7,596 bases of DNA from PVC group bacterium (GTDB taxonomy: Bacteria; Verrucomicrobiota; Kiritimatiellia; SS1-B-03-39; UBA6053), in NCBI GenBank assembly GCA_003565815.1, contig PXAS01000465.1, positions 1-7,596 on the forward strand. Reading direction: 5' to 3'. The translations under genes and the position numbers were made by a program. The notes beneath the pieces are model-generated. The model made no database searches, had not been told where the DNA came from, and saw only the letters and a program-made list of their open reading frames with translations. Of the stretch, positions 1 through 6,387 are shown piece after piece; position 1 is the first letter of the stretch, and the number at the start of each line of letters is the position of its first letter.

Positions 1-1716
1 ACCGCCCAGTCGGAAGTCGGGGAGTATTGCCGTTCCCTTTTCGTGGTGGTCACCATCGCCCTGCTGGGATCTTGGGCCCTGGCGTTGACCTTTACCCCTT
101 TTCTGAGTTATGGGTTTCAAAGACCGGAAAAGAAAAAAAATGAAGGGGCCGGGCGGGGCCGGCGCTTGTATCAACGCCTCTTGCTGGCCGGGCTGCGTCA
201 CCGCTATCCGGTGGCGGGCGGGGTCGGCTTGGCCACGGTGTTGGCCATTTGGGCCTTTGGCTTCATCCCCACCGTGTTTTTCCCGCCGCTGGAGCGGGAG
301 ATGTTCTTGGTGGAACTGGAATTGCCGCGCGGCAGTGATATTTCCGTGACCCAAGAGCGGGTCACGGAAGTGGAAGCCCTTCTGCGCGATCGCTCCGAAG
401 TGGTTTCGGTGGCGGCGATGATCGGATCCGGGGGGCCGCGTTGGTATTTGGCTCTGGCGCCGGAACAGGCGAATCCCGCCTACGCCATGCTGATGGTGCA
501 GACCGAAACGCCGCAACAGGTCGAAGGACTCCTGCCGCGTCTGCGCGATCAAATCGAGGAGATGCAACCGGAGGTTCGCGCCCGGGTTCGACGCTTGGAA
601 ATGGGTCCCCCCGTGGGCGCCCCCATTCAGGTGCGCGTTTTCGGCGACGATTTGGAAACCCTCTATGGTGCCGCCGATCAGGTGAAAGGACTGCTCGCGG
701 ACACCCGGGGCTTGTACAATTTACACGATGACTGGGGGGAGTGGACCAAAAAAATGGTGGTGGAGGTGAACCAGCAGCAGGCCAAACGCGCGGGGCTGTC
801 CAGTCAGGACATTTCCTTGTCCCTGCTCACGCAAATGTCTGGTTTGCCGGTGACGGAATTCCGGGACGCGGGAGAATTGATTCCGGTGGTGATGCGCGCC
901 CCCTCCGCGTCCCGTGAAGATCTGGCCGGATTGGAAAACCTGCACGTGTATTCCTTTCTGACCGGAAAAAGCGTCCCCCTGGAACAGGTCGCGCAAACCC
1001 GGCTGACCTGGCAACCCAGCAATATCCGCCGCCGCAATGCCACCCGGACGCTGACGCTGAAAGCGGACGTGAGCGGACGGTTTCCAAGCGATGCCCTGGA
1101 GGAGCTTCGTCCGCAACTGGAAGCCCTGACCGCGTCCGAAGACTGGCCGGCGGGCTACGGCTACGAAATCGGCGGTGAAAGCGAGGAAAGCGACCGGGCC
1201 CAACAGTCGATTCTGGACGGCGTGGGGCCTGCCGCAGGCCTGCTTTTCATGGTATTGCTGGTGCAGTTCAATTCCGTTCGCGCCACCATTGTGATTCTGC
1301 TCTCGATTTTTCCGATGATGATCGGCATCACCCCGGGCATGATGCTGACACGAACGCCCTTCGGCTTTATGGCCATGCTCGGTCTGATCAGTCTGGCGGG
1401 TATTATCGTCAACAATGCCATCCTGTTGTTGGACCGGGTACGCACCGAGGAAGGGGAGGGGCTTTCTCCCGCCGAAGCCTTGGTGACCGCCTCCGTGAAA
1501 CGGCTGAGACCTATCCTGCTGATGGCGTTCACGGCCATGATCGGCCTCCTGCCTTTGGCGGTTTTGGGGGGCGCGCTTTGGACACCCATGGCCAATGTCA
1601 TGATTTTCGGACTGCTCACCGCCAGTGTGTTGGGTCTGGTGCTGACTCCGGTGCTCCATGCGGTGTTTCACCGAATTTCATTCAAGGATTTCAAATGGGA
1701 GTCTGATCAATCGTAA
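1..1716 (+). CDS. RND-family efflux pump permease, C-terminal half (5' end outside window)
   Basis: Inner-membrane, proton-driven RND transporter of the AcrB/MexB superfamily, which with a periplasmic adaptor and outer-membrane channel exports drugs or other toxic compounds. The frame is open from base 1, so the gene starts upstream; 571 residues are visible of a usual 1000-1050. In fragment numbering: a TM6-like helix at about 13-37 ending in a typical LTFTPFL; TM7 at about 69-93 ending FIPTVFFPP; then the two C-terminal porter subdomains, with GGPRWYL (about 144) and GPPVGAPIQVRVFGDD (202-217), hallmarks of the family; then TM8-TM12 from about 403, including GIIVNNAILLLDR (467-479), the usual TM10 signature. 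The proton-relay aspartates of TM4 lie outside the window. The C-terminus is complete and normal. A TM6-TM7 loop rich in K, R and G is cytoplasmic. Substrate cannot be told. The adaptor gene, if linked, must be upstream because none follows. Superfamily is certain; subfamily is not. Confidence 0.96.
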   Translation, partial: TAQSEVGEYCRSLFVVVTIALLGSWALALTFTPFLSYGFQRPEKKKNEGAGRGRRLYQRLLLAGLRHRYPVAGGVGLATVLAIWAFGFIPTVFFPPLEREMFLVELELPRGSDISVTQERVTEVEALLRDRSEVVSVAAMIGSGGPRWYLALAPEQANPAYAMLMVQTETPQQVEGLLPRLRDQIEEMQPEVRARVRRLEMGPPVGAPIQVRVFGDDLETLYGAADQVKGLLADTRGLYNLHDDWGEWTKKMVVEVNQQQAKRAGLSSQDISLSLLTQMSGLPVTEFRDAGELIPVVMRAPSASREDLAGLENLHVYSFLTGKSVPLEQVAQTRLTWQPSNIRRRNATRTLTLKADVSGRFPSDALEELRPQLEALTASEDWPAGYGYEIGGESEESDRAQQSILDGVGPAAGLLFMVLLVQFNSVRATIVILLSIFPMMIGITPGMMLTRTPFGFMAMLGLISLAGIIVNNAILLLDRVRTEEGEGLSPAEALVTASVKRLRPILLMAFTAMIGLLPLAVLGGALWTPMANVMIFGLLTASVLGLVLTPVLHAVFHRISFKDFKWESDQS

Positions 1717-1724
1717 ATCCCTTG

Positions 1725-1740
1725 CGAGGTCTTGACCTCG
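1725..1740. repeat. 16-bp perfect palindrome just after the RND gene
   Basis: CGAGGTC-TT-GACCTCG, two 7-bp arms around TT, starts 8 bases after the RND stop codon. As RNA it could fold into a 6-bp stem with a CTTG tetraloop. No T-run follows on the + strand, so it is not a textbook intrinsic terminator. It may act as a 3'-end processing or weak termination hairpin, or as a binding site for a dimeric regulator. The palindrome is seen directly; its role is inference. Confidence 0.5.
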
Positions 1741-1751
1741 ATGACGACTTC

Positions 1752-1769
1752 CGTTCCGCCGGGGGAACG
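1752..1769. repeat. Inverted repeat, 6-bp arms
   Basis: CGTTCC and GGAACG flank a six-base GC-only spacer (GCCGGG). This second potential hairpin lies 11 bases beyond the 16-bp palindrome and also lacks a T-run. The pair may together mark the 3' end of the efflux transcript, but short GC-rich inverted repeats also occur by chance. Confidence 0.3.
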
Positions 1770-2111
1770 ATGAAGGGAGCGCCTACGTCCCGGTTGCCCA
1801 GGCGAAAAGGGGCAGAACCGGTGGAGATCGAAGCAGGATACTTGATCCATACAACCCTTGCTTTGCCGCAAGAGGTTGATGGCGGGAATTGATGAAAAAA
1901 GGGAATGCCAGATAGGCAGGCCCTCCCGCACGGCTTGTTTGTGGCTTCGTTTCTACTCCCTGGTCGCGTATTCTTTCAGCAGCGCTTCGTTCGCAAGGAA
2001 AAATGAATGACTGACAAAGCAATAGACAGATTGTGGGCGCAAAGGGTCGGTGGACTCACAGTGTAGGCAAGACTATCCCCGTGCCGGTGATCGATGCAGA
2101 GAGAATAAGGA

Positions 2112-2140
2112 TTGCCGTCTGAAATCAATCCTGATATATT
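2112..2140 (+). promoter_or_regulatory. Sigma70-like promoter of the antitoxin gene
   Basis: TTGCCG at 2112-2117 and TATATT at 2135-2140 are separated by exactly 17 bases, close matches to the -35 and -10 consensus with ideal spacing. Transcription would start about seven bases after the -10 box, on or next to the A of the ATG at 2147, so the message should have essentially no 5' leader. Confidence 0.7.
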
Positions 2141-2146
2141 TAGTTT

Positions 2147-2329
2147 ATGACCACAAAAGACAAAATGATCCAAGCTGTTCAAAACCTTCCGGATGACGCA
2201 TCTATCGAGGACGCTATGGAGCGTCTCTTGTTTATGGTGAAAATCGAGAGGGGGCTCCAACAGGCCGACGCCGGGCAAACCATCCCCCATGCCCAGGTTA
2301 AGGAGCGAATGTCAAAATCGCTGAAATAA
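2147..2329 (+). CDS. Antitoxin-like protein of a RelE/ParE-type toxin-antitoxin pair
   Basis: A 60-residue, mainly helical, charged protein (LPDDASIEDAMERLLFMVKI at residues 14-33, then QADAGQTIPHAQVKERM and an SLK end). This is the shape of the small antitoxins encoded just before RelE/ParE toxins: an N-terminal helical part followed by a conserved G-Q-T-hydrophobic-x-H-x-x-V stretch and a basic end. Such proteins neutralise the toxin and often repress their own promoter. The start is fixed: an in-frame TAG lies at 2141-2143, two codons upstream, and there is no Shine-Dalgarno sequence, so a leaderless mRNA from the adjacent promoter is likely. The toxin frame overlaps its last codons but is broken, so the antitoxin appears orphaned. 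The family call rests on remembered family patterns, not on a search. Confidence 0.75.
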   Translation: MTTKDKMIQAVQNLPDDASIEDAMERLLFMVKIERGLQQADAGQTIPHAQVKERMSKSLK

Positions 2330-2502
2330 GATGGACGCCGCAAGCGGCAGACGATCTTGAAGCCATTGCCGACTTTATTTCAAAGGATTATATTCCCTGG
2401 CGATATCCAAAGCAGTCTCCCCATATTTGGAGCGGGGATCCACACTGGCTCCGGTTTCAAGCAGCATCTTGGCCATGTCAAACTGCTATTTGCACATCAT
2501 GA
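2317..2502 (+). pseudogene. RelE/ParE-type toxin remnant, start codon lost and 3' part replaced
   Basis: In the +1 frame relative to the antitoxin, reading from 2317, the sequence gives I/M-AEIRWTPQAADDLEAIADF then ISKD, the typical first strand and helix of RelE/ParE mRNA-interferase or gyrase toxins. Intact members are about 95-110 residues with conserved later arginines; none of that follows. Homology stops near 2388 and the frame runs through unrelated sequence to TGA at 2500-2502. The codon where the overlapping ATG start is expected reads ATC (2317-2319), and no ATG, GTG or TTG exists between the upstream in-frame TAA and that point. The gene is therefore doubly disabled. Its overlap with the antitoxin 3' end matches the usual antitoxin-first operon order. 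The endpoint given is the frame's stop; only about 2317-2390 is toxin-derived. Confidence 0.72.
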
Positions 2503-2696
2503 AACACTTCCGCGATGTGGCGCACGGCTTCAAAATCGTCCTCCCAAAAAGCCGCAAAAAGCATATTGTCCTCGTATCCGGCATATTTCAACATAGCCTG
2601 CGCCTTTCGGTTTTCGGGATTCTGGTTGAGGACCATGCGGTCCATGGAAGATGCGCGAAATGGCGGGGTTGGGGTTGAGTCGGAGAAGAACATCAT
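2375..2696 (-). pseudogene. Ankyrin-repeat gene remnant, broken by frame change
   Basis: Two ankyrin-like pieces in different frames. From ATG ATG at 2696-2691, one frame gives a stretch including NMLFAAFWEDDFEAVRHIAE and ends at TGA (2478-2480). In another frame, from 2485 to the TAA at 2377-2375, comes FDMAKMLLETGASVDPRSKYGETALDIA, which fits ankyrin helix-helix-loop spacing well (MLLETGA, then GETALDIA). An in-frame TAG just upstream of the second piece (2486-2488) blocks its independent expression. A repeat loop expected between the pieces is missing, so a deletion is more likely than a single-base slip. The extreme tail runs into DNA that reads as the toxin remnant on the other strand. 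The original start is unknown; no Shine-Dalgarno precedes 2696. It lies 28 bases after the stop of the 893-residue gene on the same strand. Ankyrin repeats bind proteins; no partner can be named. Confidence 0.62.
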
Positions 2697-2724
2697 GTGC
2701 AGTTTGCGCGTACGCCGGCATGGA

Positions 2725-5406
2725 TCAGGGGAGTTCAATCGTTTCTCCGCCGACACCCGGCGCAGGAGGATCGGTGGGGAGTGGAATGCGCTGCACCTCA
2801 AAGGCGGTTTTTTGCGCCTGATCCCGGACATGTCGAAGCGCCGCCGGGTAGAGCGCCTCGACGAGCGCATGTGCCCGTGCGTCCGAACTGGTGCAACGGA
2901 TTGTCAGCAAAAGATCGTTCATCAGCCGGATGCGAACAATGTCCGGTCCCACTGCCGGCGTGCGCCATTCATGCTCACCGGACTCGCGCAGGGACGGAAT
3001 TTCCTTTTCCCGGAATTCATCGATCAACGCGACAAGGACATCCGGGTTGCCGCGCGCAACGGTCATGCGAACCGTGACACGCAGGGGTTGTTCCGACACA
3101 CCGCGCCGCTCCAGGGATTGTCTTTCTTGCGGCCTGATCGAATCTTGACCCACTTCATTTCCCAGCGGGATTACTCTCGAATAGTCAATGGGCGGTCCCG
3201 GAAGATCATAATCTCCGGAGCGCAGGGTGAGTGACGCGATTTCCACGTTGAGAAAGGGTCCGGTATGGGATTGGTCTTCCCGGCGGTGCTCCACCAAGCC
3301 ACCCGGGATGCGATCGGCCGACAATAAGAATTCCATGATGTCAAGCTTTTCGGGAAGCGCAATCCATGTGGTCGGCTGCCGGACGGTGAACCGGATGATG
3401 TCTTGGGCCATGGTGTGCAAATGACCGAGCGGCGCATCGCCAGCACCCGGCGGCAGGACCAAAAGCGTATCCGGCATGCCTGCGGTGACATAGTGGTACA
3501 CGTTGCAAACGAACACACGATCGGAGTCCCGGTGACGTTCCCGCAGAAAAAAATCCTCCTGATAGTTCCCGTTTGTCCTGAGGCGAAAGACATGCTCGGC
3601 GTAAGCGGATTTTGCAAAACCTGGCGTGGACAGCGTGGGATCCTTCAGTTCGAAGACGATCTCTTCGTTGAAGGCTTCGGCCATTTCCAAGTGCTTGGTG
3701 TAGAGGGCTTGCAGCATTTCCTGCCGTGTTTCCTCCGCCAGAAGGCGATAGATCGGTCGAAGCCCGAGGTGCGTGCGTTCAATGAAGCGCTGTTGAAATT
3801 CTTTTGCAGCGGCAGCGCGCCGACGTGTTTGCCATGAGTCGATTGGGTCGTCCACTTCCCTTGCGTCAGGCCCGACAAGCGCAGGCGCACCTTCGGCGGG
3901 CCAGGGCAAATCCGCGGCACGCACGGAACGATGCCGCGCAAAATCCGGATGCCGGGCGATCAACTCACCAAGATACCAGCGCAAGTCCCCGGCATGATTC
4001 CCTTGAGCCGCATGCCAGAACACGTTGCTGTACTCCCTGACAAATGCATCGACGCGTCGTTTCATCTCCCCGGGATCGCCCTCGGTCTGGTCGCGAATCT
4101 CCCCGATCACCTTCGCCCATGCCGTCCGCGTGTTCATCCGCAGGAGATTGCCGCGCGGGGGCGTTCGCCCCGGCACCGGGATATGGACCCCCACGCGAAG
4201 GTCGTCCATGTTGACTACGGCAATGCCCGGACTGGCGAGACGGTACGCCTTCTCCAGGCGGTCAGTGTCCTCCCTCAAATCAACCGGACGGTTCACGAGC
4301 GCATCCCCCATGCCCGCCAGCCAGAGCCCGCCGGCGCAAACGGCCATGTACGGACCGCCAAAATAGGCCGAAACGCCGGTGGCGGCAACCTCAAGAAGGC
4401 TGAATGCGTTGTCGCGTATGATATCCTCCGCAGTCACGCCACGTAACCACTGGTCCATGATCTTGCATGCCAGGGCCAGGTTGCCCATTTGCGTGAAACG
4501 TTCCGCCACATTGTTTTTCAAGCCGCTGGACAGTAGCGAGGCGATAAGATGTTCATCCACCGCATAGGCATGGCTCCCGCCGGACGCGAGCGCGTTCACC
4601 AAGGTCAGTCCGTTGGCCATCAACCCTTGGGACGGCACCGGATCCCCCCGGATGAGCAGTTCGAACGGCTCTGTATTGAGATCCTCCAATTGCCGGAGCA
4701 GGGATGGAAGGCATGGCCTGACTTCCGTGGCGGGTCCCCGGTACGTGTTGTCGGGGTAATAGAAGGCGCGGCCCTCGCTCAAGGTATTTTGCAGGATCGA
4801 AAACGTGCTGAAGGAACGGGTGTGGAAGGTCGCGGTTTTGCTGGAAGAATCAACCTCCGTGGGAAATATTCGCCAGGACAACGTATCCTTCTCAAGTTTG
4901 GCGACGATGAGGGCGTGGGGGTGTTCCGTTTCTGACATGCCGACCGCTTCGTAGGGCAAGGTGACCGCGACCGGAACCGGAAACGTCTTGCCGTCCCCGA
5001 CCGAGAGACGGAATGACTGGGCGTGCATCCCGGACGGAGTGTCTTTGCGCGTGGGCAGCGAGGCAACCAGGAGGGATAACGCTTCATCCAGGTTGTAGGC
5101 GCCAAAGTCGACCTTCACTTTCCCAACCGTGGCCACCGGGGATTCCGGTGTGACCTCGATGATCCCGAGCAATGCTTCGTCCTGCACGGAGGCCGCAACA
5201 CTTGCCGCCAATCCGCGCAGGTGTATGTCCGCCTTGGGAGGCTCCGGCGAAACCCTCGAAATGCGGGATCGCACGACATCCCGGAGCCTCGGCCCCCATG
5301 CAAGGCCGATTCCCACAAGCATCAATAGCGCGAGCATCGGAAACAGGCGCCTGCGGGCTCCCGAAGCCTTTTTCAATTTTCGCTCATTTTTCAAGGGTCT
5401 GGACAT
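2725..5406 (-). CDS. Large membrane-anchored protein of unknown function
   Basis: 893 residues from the ATG at 5406 (MSRPLKNERK). A start at 5451 would add 15 residues, but the 5406 start gives the normal basic N-terminus of a type II membrane protein. One hydrophobic helix at about residues 20-38 (LFPMLALLMLVGIGLAWG) follows K/R-rich sequence, so the bulk should be outside the cytoplasm. Residues about 140-205 read like a bacterial beta-sandwich: FPVPVAVTLPYEAVGM, then WRIFPTEVDSSSKTATF and SFSTFSIL, resembling the 'hydrophobic-x-LPY ... W..l.t.vD...kt.t....FStF.il' pattern of ZU5/GAIN-like segments. A second hydrophobic stretch lies near 345-370 (GGPYMAVCAGGLWLAGM). The rest is mixed alpha/beta with no catalytic motif that I recognise. 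It overlaps the upstream 200-residue gene by 23 bp, suggesting translational coupling and a shared role. Coding is supported by length, composition and a clean frame; function is unknown. Confidence 0.88.
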   Translation of the reverse strand: MSRPLKNERKLKKASGARRRLFPMLALLMLVGIGLAWGPRLRDVVRSRISRVSPEPPKADIHLRGLAASVAASVQDEALLGIIEVTPESPVATVGKVKVDFGAYNLDEALSLLVASLPTRKDTPSGMHAQSFRLSVGDGKTFPVPVAVTLPYEAVGMSETEHPHALIVAKLEKDTLSWRIFPTEVDSSSKTATFHTRSFSTFSILQNTLSEGRAFYYPDNTYRGPATEVRPCLPSLLRQLEDLNTEPFELLIRGDPVPSQGLMANGLTLVNALASGGSHAYAVDEHLIASLLSSGLKNNVAERFTQMGNLALACKIMDQWLRGVTAEDIIRDNAFSLLEVAATGVSAYFGGPYMAVCAGGLWLAGMGDALVNRPVDLREDTDRLEKAYRLASPGIAVVNMDDLRVGVHIPVPGRTPPRGNLLRMNTRTAWAKVIGEIRDQTEGDPGEMKRRVDAFVREYSNVFWHAAQGNHAGDLRWYLGELIARHPDFARHRSVRAADLPWPAEGAPALVGPDAREVDDPIDSWQTRRRAAAAKEFQQRFIERTHLGLRPIYRLLAEETRQEMLQALYTKHLEMAEAFNEEIVFELKDPTLSTPGFAKSAYAEHVFRLRTNGNYQEDFFLRERHRDSDRVFVCNVYHYVTAGMPDTLLVLPPGAGDAPLGHLHTMAQDIIRFTVRQPTTWIALPEKLDIMEFLLSADRIPGGLVEHRREDQSHTGPFLNVEIASLTLRSGDYDLPGPPIDYSRVIPLGNEVGQDSIRPQERQSLERRGVSEQPLRVTVRMTVARGNPDVLVALIDEFREKEIPSLRESGEHEWRTPAVGPDIVRIRLMNDLLLTIRCTSSDARAHALVEALYPAALRHVRDQAQKTAFEVQRIPLPTDPPAPGVGGETIELP

Positions 5407-5986
5407 CCTTTTTGCAGTGCTCGGTGATGAATTTCCCGACGAACTCCGCATCGGCGGGGTGTAGATAAATCAGGTTGCGGGTCATATCGCGACAGATGAG
5501 TCTCATCACCCCCTTGCGCTTGTGGTGAATGATCTTGCGAACATTTTGAAAGGCGGAATAGGACTGGCTTTTTGACCCGGCCAGGAGGCTGCTTCCCATC
5601 AAGGTGGGATTCTTTGCCAATACACCGGCGGCAAAACCCGCCCAGGACATCACCTCGGACCGTCTGGCCGTCCGGGGCATCTCAATGTGACGGATCCCAT
5701 GGTCATCCATCTCAAAAAGGATGGAATATCTCCCCCCCTTGATCACAATAAAAACAGGGTAGACCACGATGAAAAGCGCGATCAGCCCGCAGGCCGTCAT
5801 GCCATAGACCTGAATGAAAAGCAGCAGGCCTTTTCCGGGCTCCCCTTCCAAAGCCGTCACCGCAAAAAGGACCAACGCAGGCGCCAGAGCCGCCAGTAAG
5901 AGGATGCGAATGAACATCACGGGGAGTATCGTATCCTTCCACAGATTCACATCGTAAACCCAGCGGTACGCATCTCCCCGGCGCAT
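5384..5986 (-). CDS. Two-helix membrane protein with PH-like C-terminal domain
   Basis: 200 residues from ATG 5986, chosen because GGAG lies six bases upstream and the conserved-looking sequence begins there (DAYRWVYDVNLWKDTILPV). The frame stays open to 6382, but the extra 132 residues are low-complexity and unlike the rest. Two long hydrophobic helices at about 20-45 and 54-83 are followed by a soluble domain (84-190) beginning GGRYSILFEMDDHGIRHIEM, with alternating strands and a final helix (ADAEFVGKFITEHC), the layout of bacterial PH-like domains. I recall similar YRWVYE-N-x-WK proteins in which an N-terminal zinc ribbon precedes the helices; no paired cysteine ribbon is visible here. The soluble domain probably faces the cytoplasm. 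It is the first gene of a pair with the 893-residue membrane protein, overlapping it by 23 bp. Its biochemical role is unknown. Confidence 0.82.
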   Translation of the reverse strand: MRRGDAYRWVYDVNLWKDTILPVMFIRILLLAALAPALVLFAVTALEGEPGKGLLLFIQVYGMTACGLIALFIVVYPVFIVIKGGRYSILFEMDDHGIRHIEMPRTARRSEVMSWAGFAAGVLAKNPTLMGSSLLAGSKSQSYSAFQNVRKIIHHKRKGVMRLICRDMTRNLIYLHPADAEFVGKFITEHCKKDVQTLEK

Positions 5987-6387
5987 CACATGCTCCGTTA
6001 CAGGTTCCGCCGCTTTGTCAGTTTCGGAGCCTGACGCTTCCGATTCTGAACGACAGAAAAAAGGTCCTTCAGTTTGCCCTCTTGAACACGAGTCCCCGGA
6101 CCCTTCAGTAAAAGAACGACGTTTCCTATCAAGCCAATAGGAGTATGCTTTACATGCCAAGGCAAAAAAAGGCGTAGTTTGGGGGGGTGGGGCGGCGTCC
6201 ATGCTGAAATTTTGATCGAACACCGTTTGGGAGTCAAGTGGAAACCTCTGGAAAAACGAGTGATTCCCGTCTGGGGGACGGTAAAGGGGACATGAAGCCT
6301 GATTTGGGTGTGTCCGTCGTCGTGGAAAGGCCATCACAGAAGGCGGGGATGATGAATCAAATGGATCAGATTCCGGAGGCATTCATG
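5987..6387. other. Leader region upstream of the PH-like protein gene
   Basis: About 400 bases between the 96-residue ORF and the chosen start at 5986. On the - strand the PH-protein frame is open through it from ATG 6382, but the translation is serine-, proline- and charge-rich, with no motif and no good ribosome site. It most likely holds the promoter of the two-gene unit. No clear -35/-10 pair was found. A G-rich run on the + strand at 6180-6197 (GGGGGGGTGGGG then CGGCG) is the only compositional oddity. Confidence 0.4.

Larger units (their letters stand above)
1717..2111. other. Intergenic stretch without a convincing gene
   Basis: About 395 bases between the RND stop and the antitoxin promoter. 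Apart from the two inverted repeats near its left end, the only item of note is a 43-codon open frame on the + strand (ATG at 1879, TGA at 2008-2010) preceded by a purine-rich AAGAGG five to eight bases before the ATG. Its product is serine- and arginine-rich with no recognisable motif. Longer frames on the - strand here also have no recognisable product. No tRNA, CRISPR or insertion-sequence end was seen. Confidence 0.5.

Noticed and set aside
721..1671. 316-codon open frame on the - strand inside the RND gene
   Set aside because: Its translation is rich in H, Q, R and G with no motif, the usual mirror of a GC-rich membrane-protein gene; the + strand frame has unmistakable RND motifs.
2478..2870. 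130-codon - strand frame covering the ankyrin piece and the 3' end of the 893-residue gene
   Set aside because: Only the part after about 2696 looks protein-like; the first 58 residues are the out-of-frame shadow of the larger gene.
2515..3234. 239-codon + strand frame opposite the 893-residue gene
   Set aside because: No motif, Arg/Ser-rich composition and antisense to a much longer consistent frame.
6180..6197. G-quadruplex in the G-rich run
   Set aside because: There are not four separate runs of at least three G; only a long run, a GGGG and a GG are present.
5384..6382. 332-residue version of the PH-like protein starting at 6382
   Set aside because: The extra 132 residues are low-complexity, show no zinc-ribbon cysteine pairs, and a better ribosome site (GGAG, six-base spacing) precedes the ATG at 5986.
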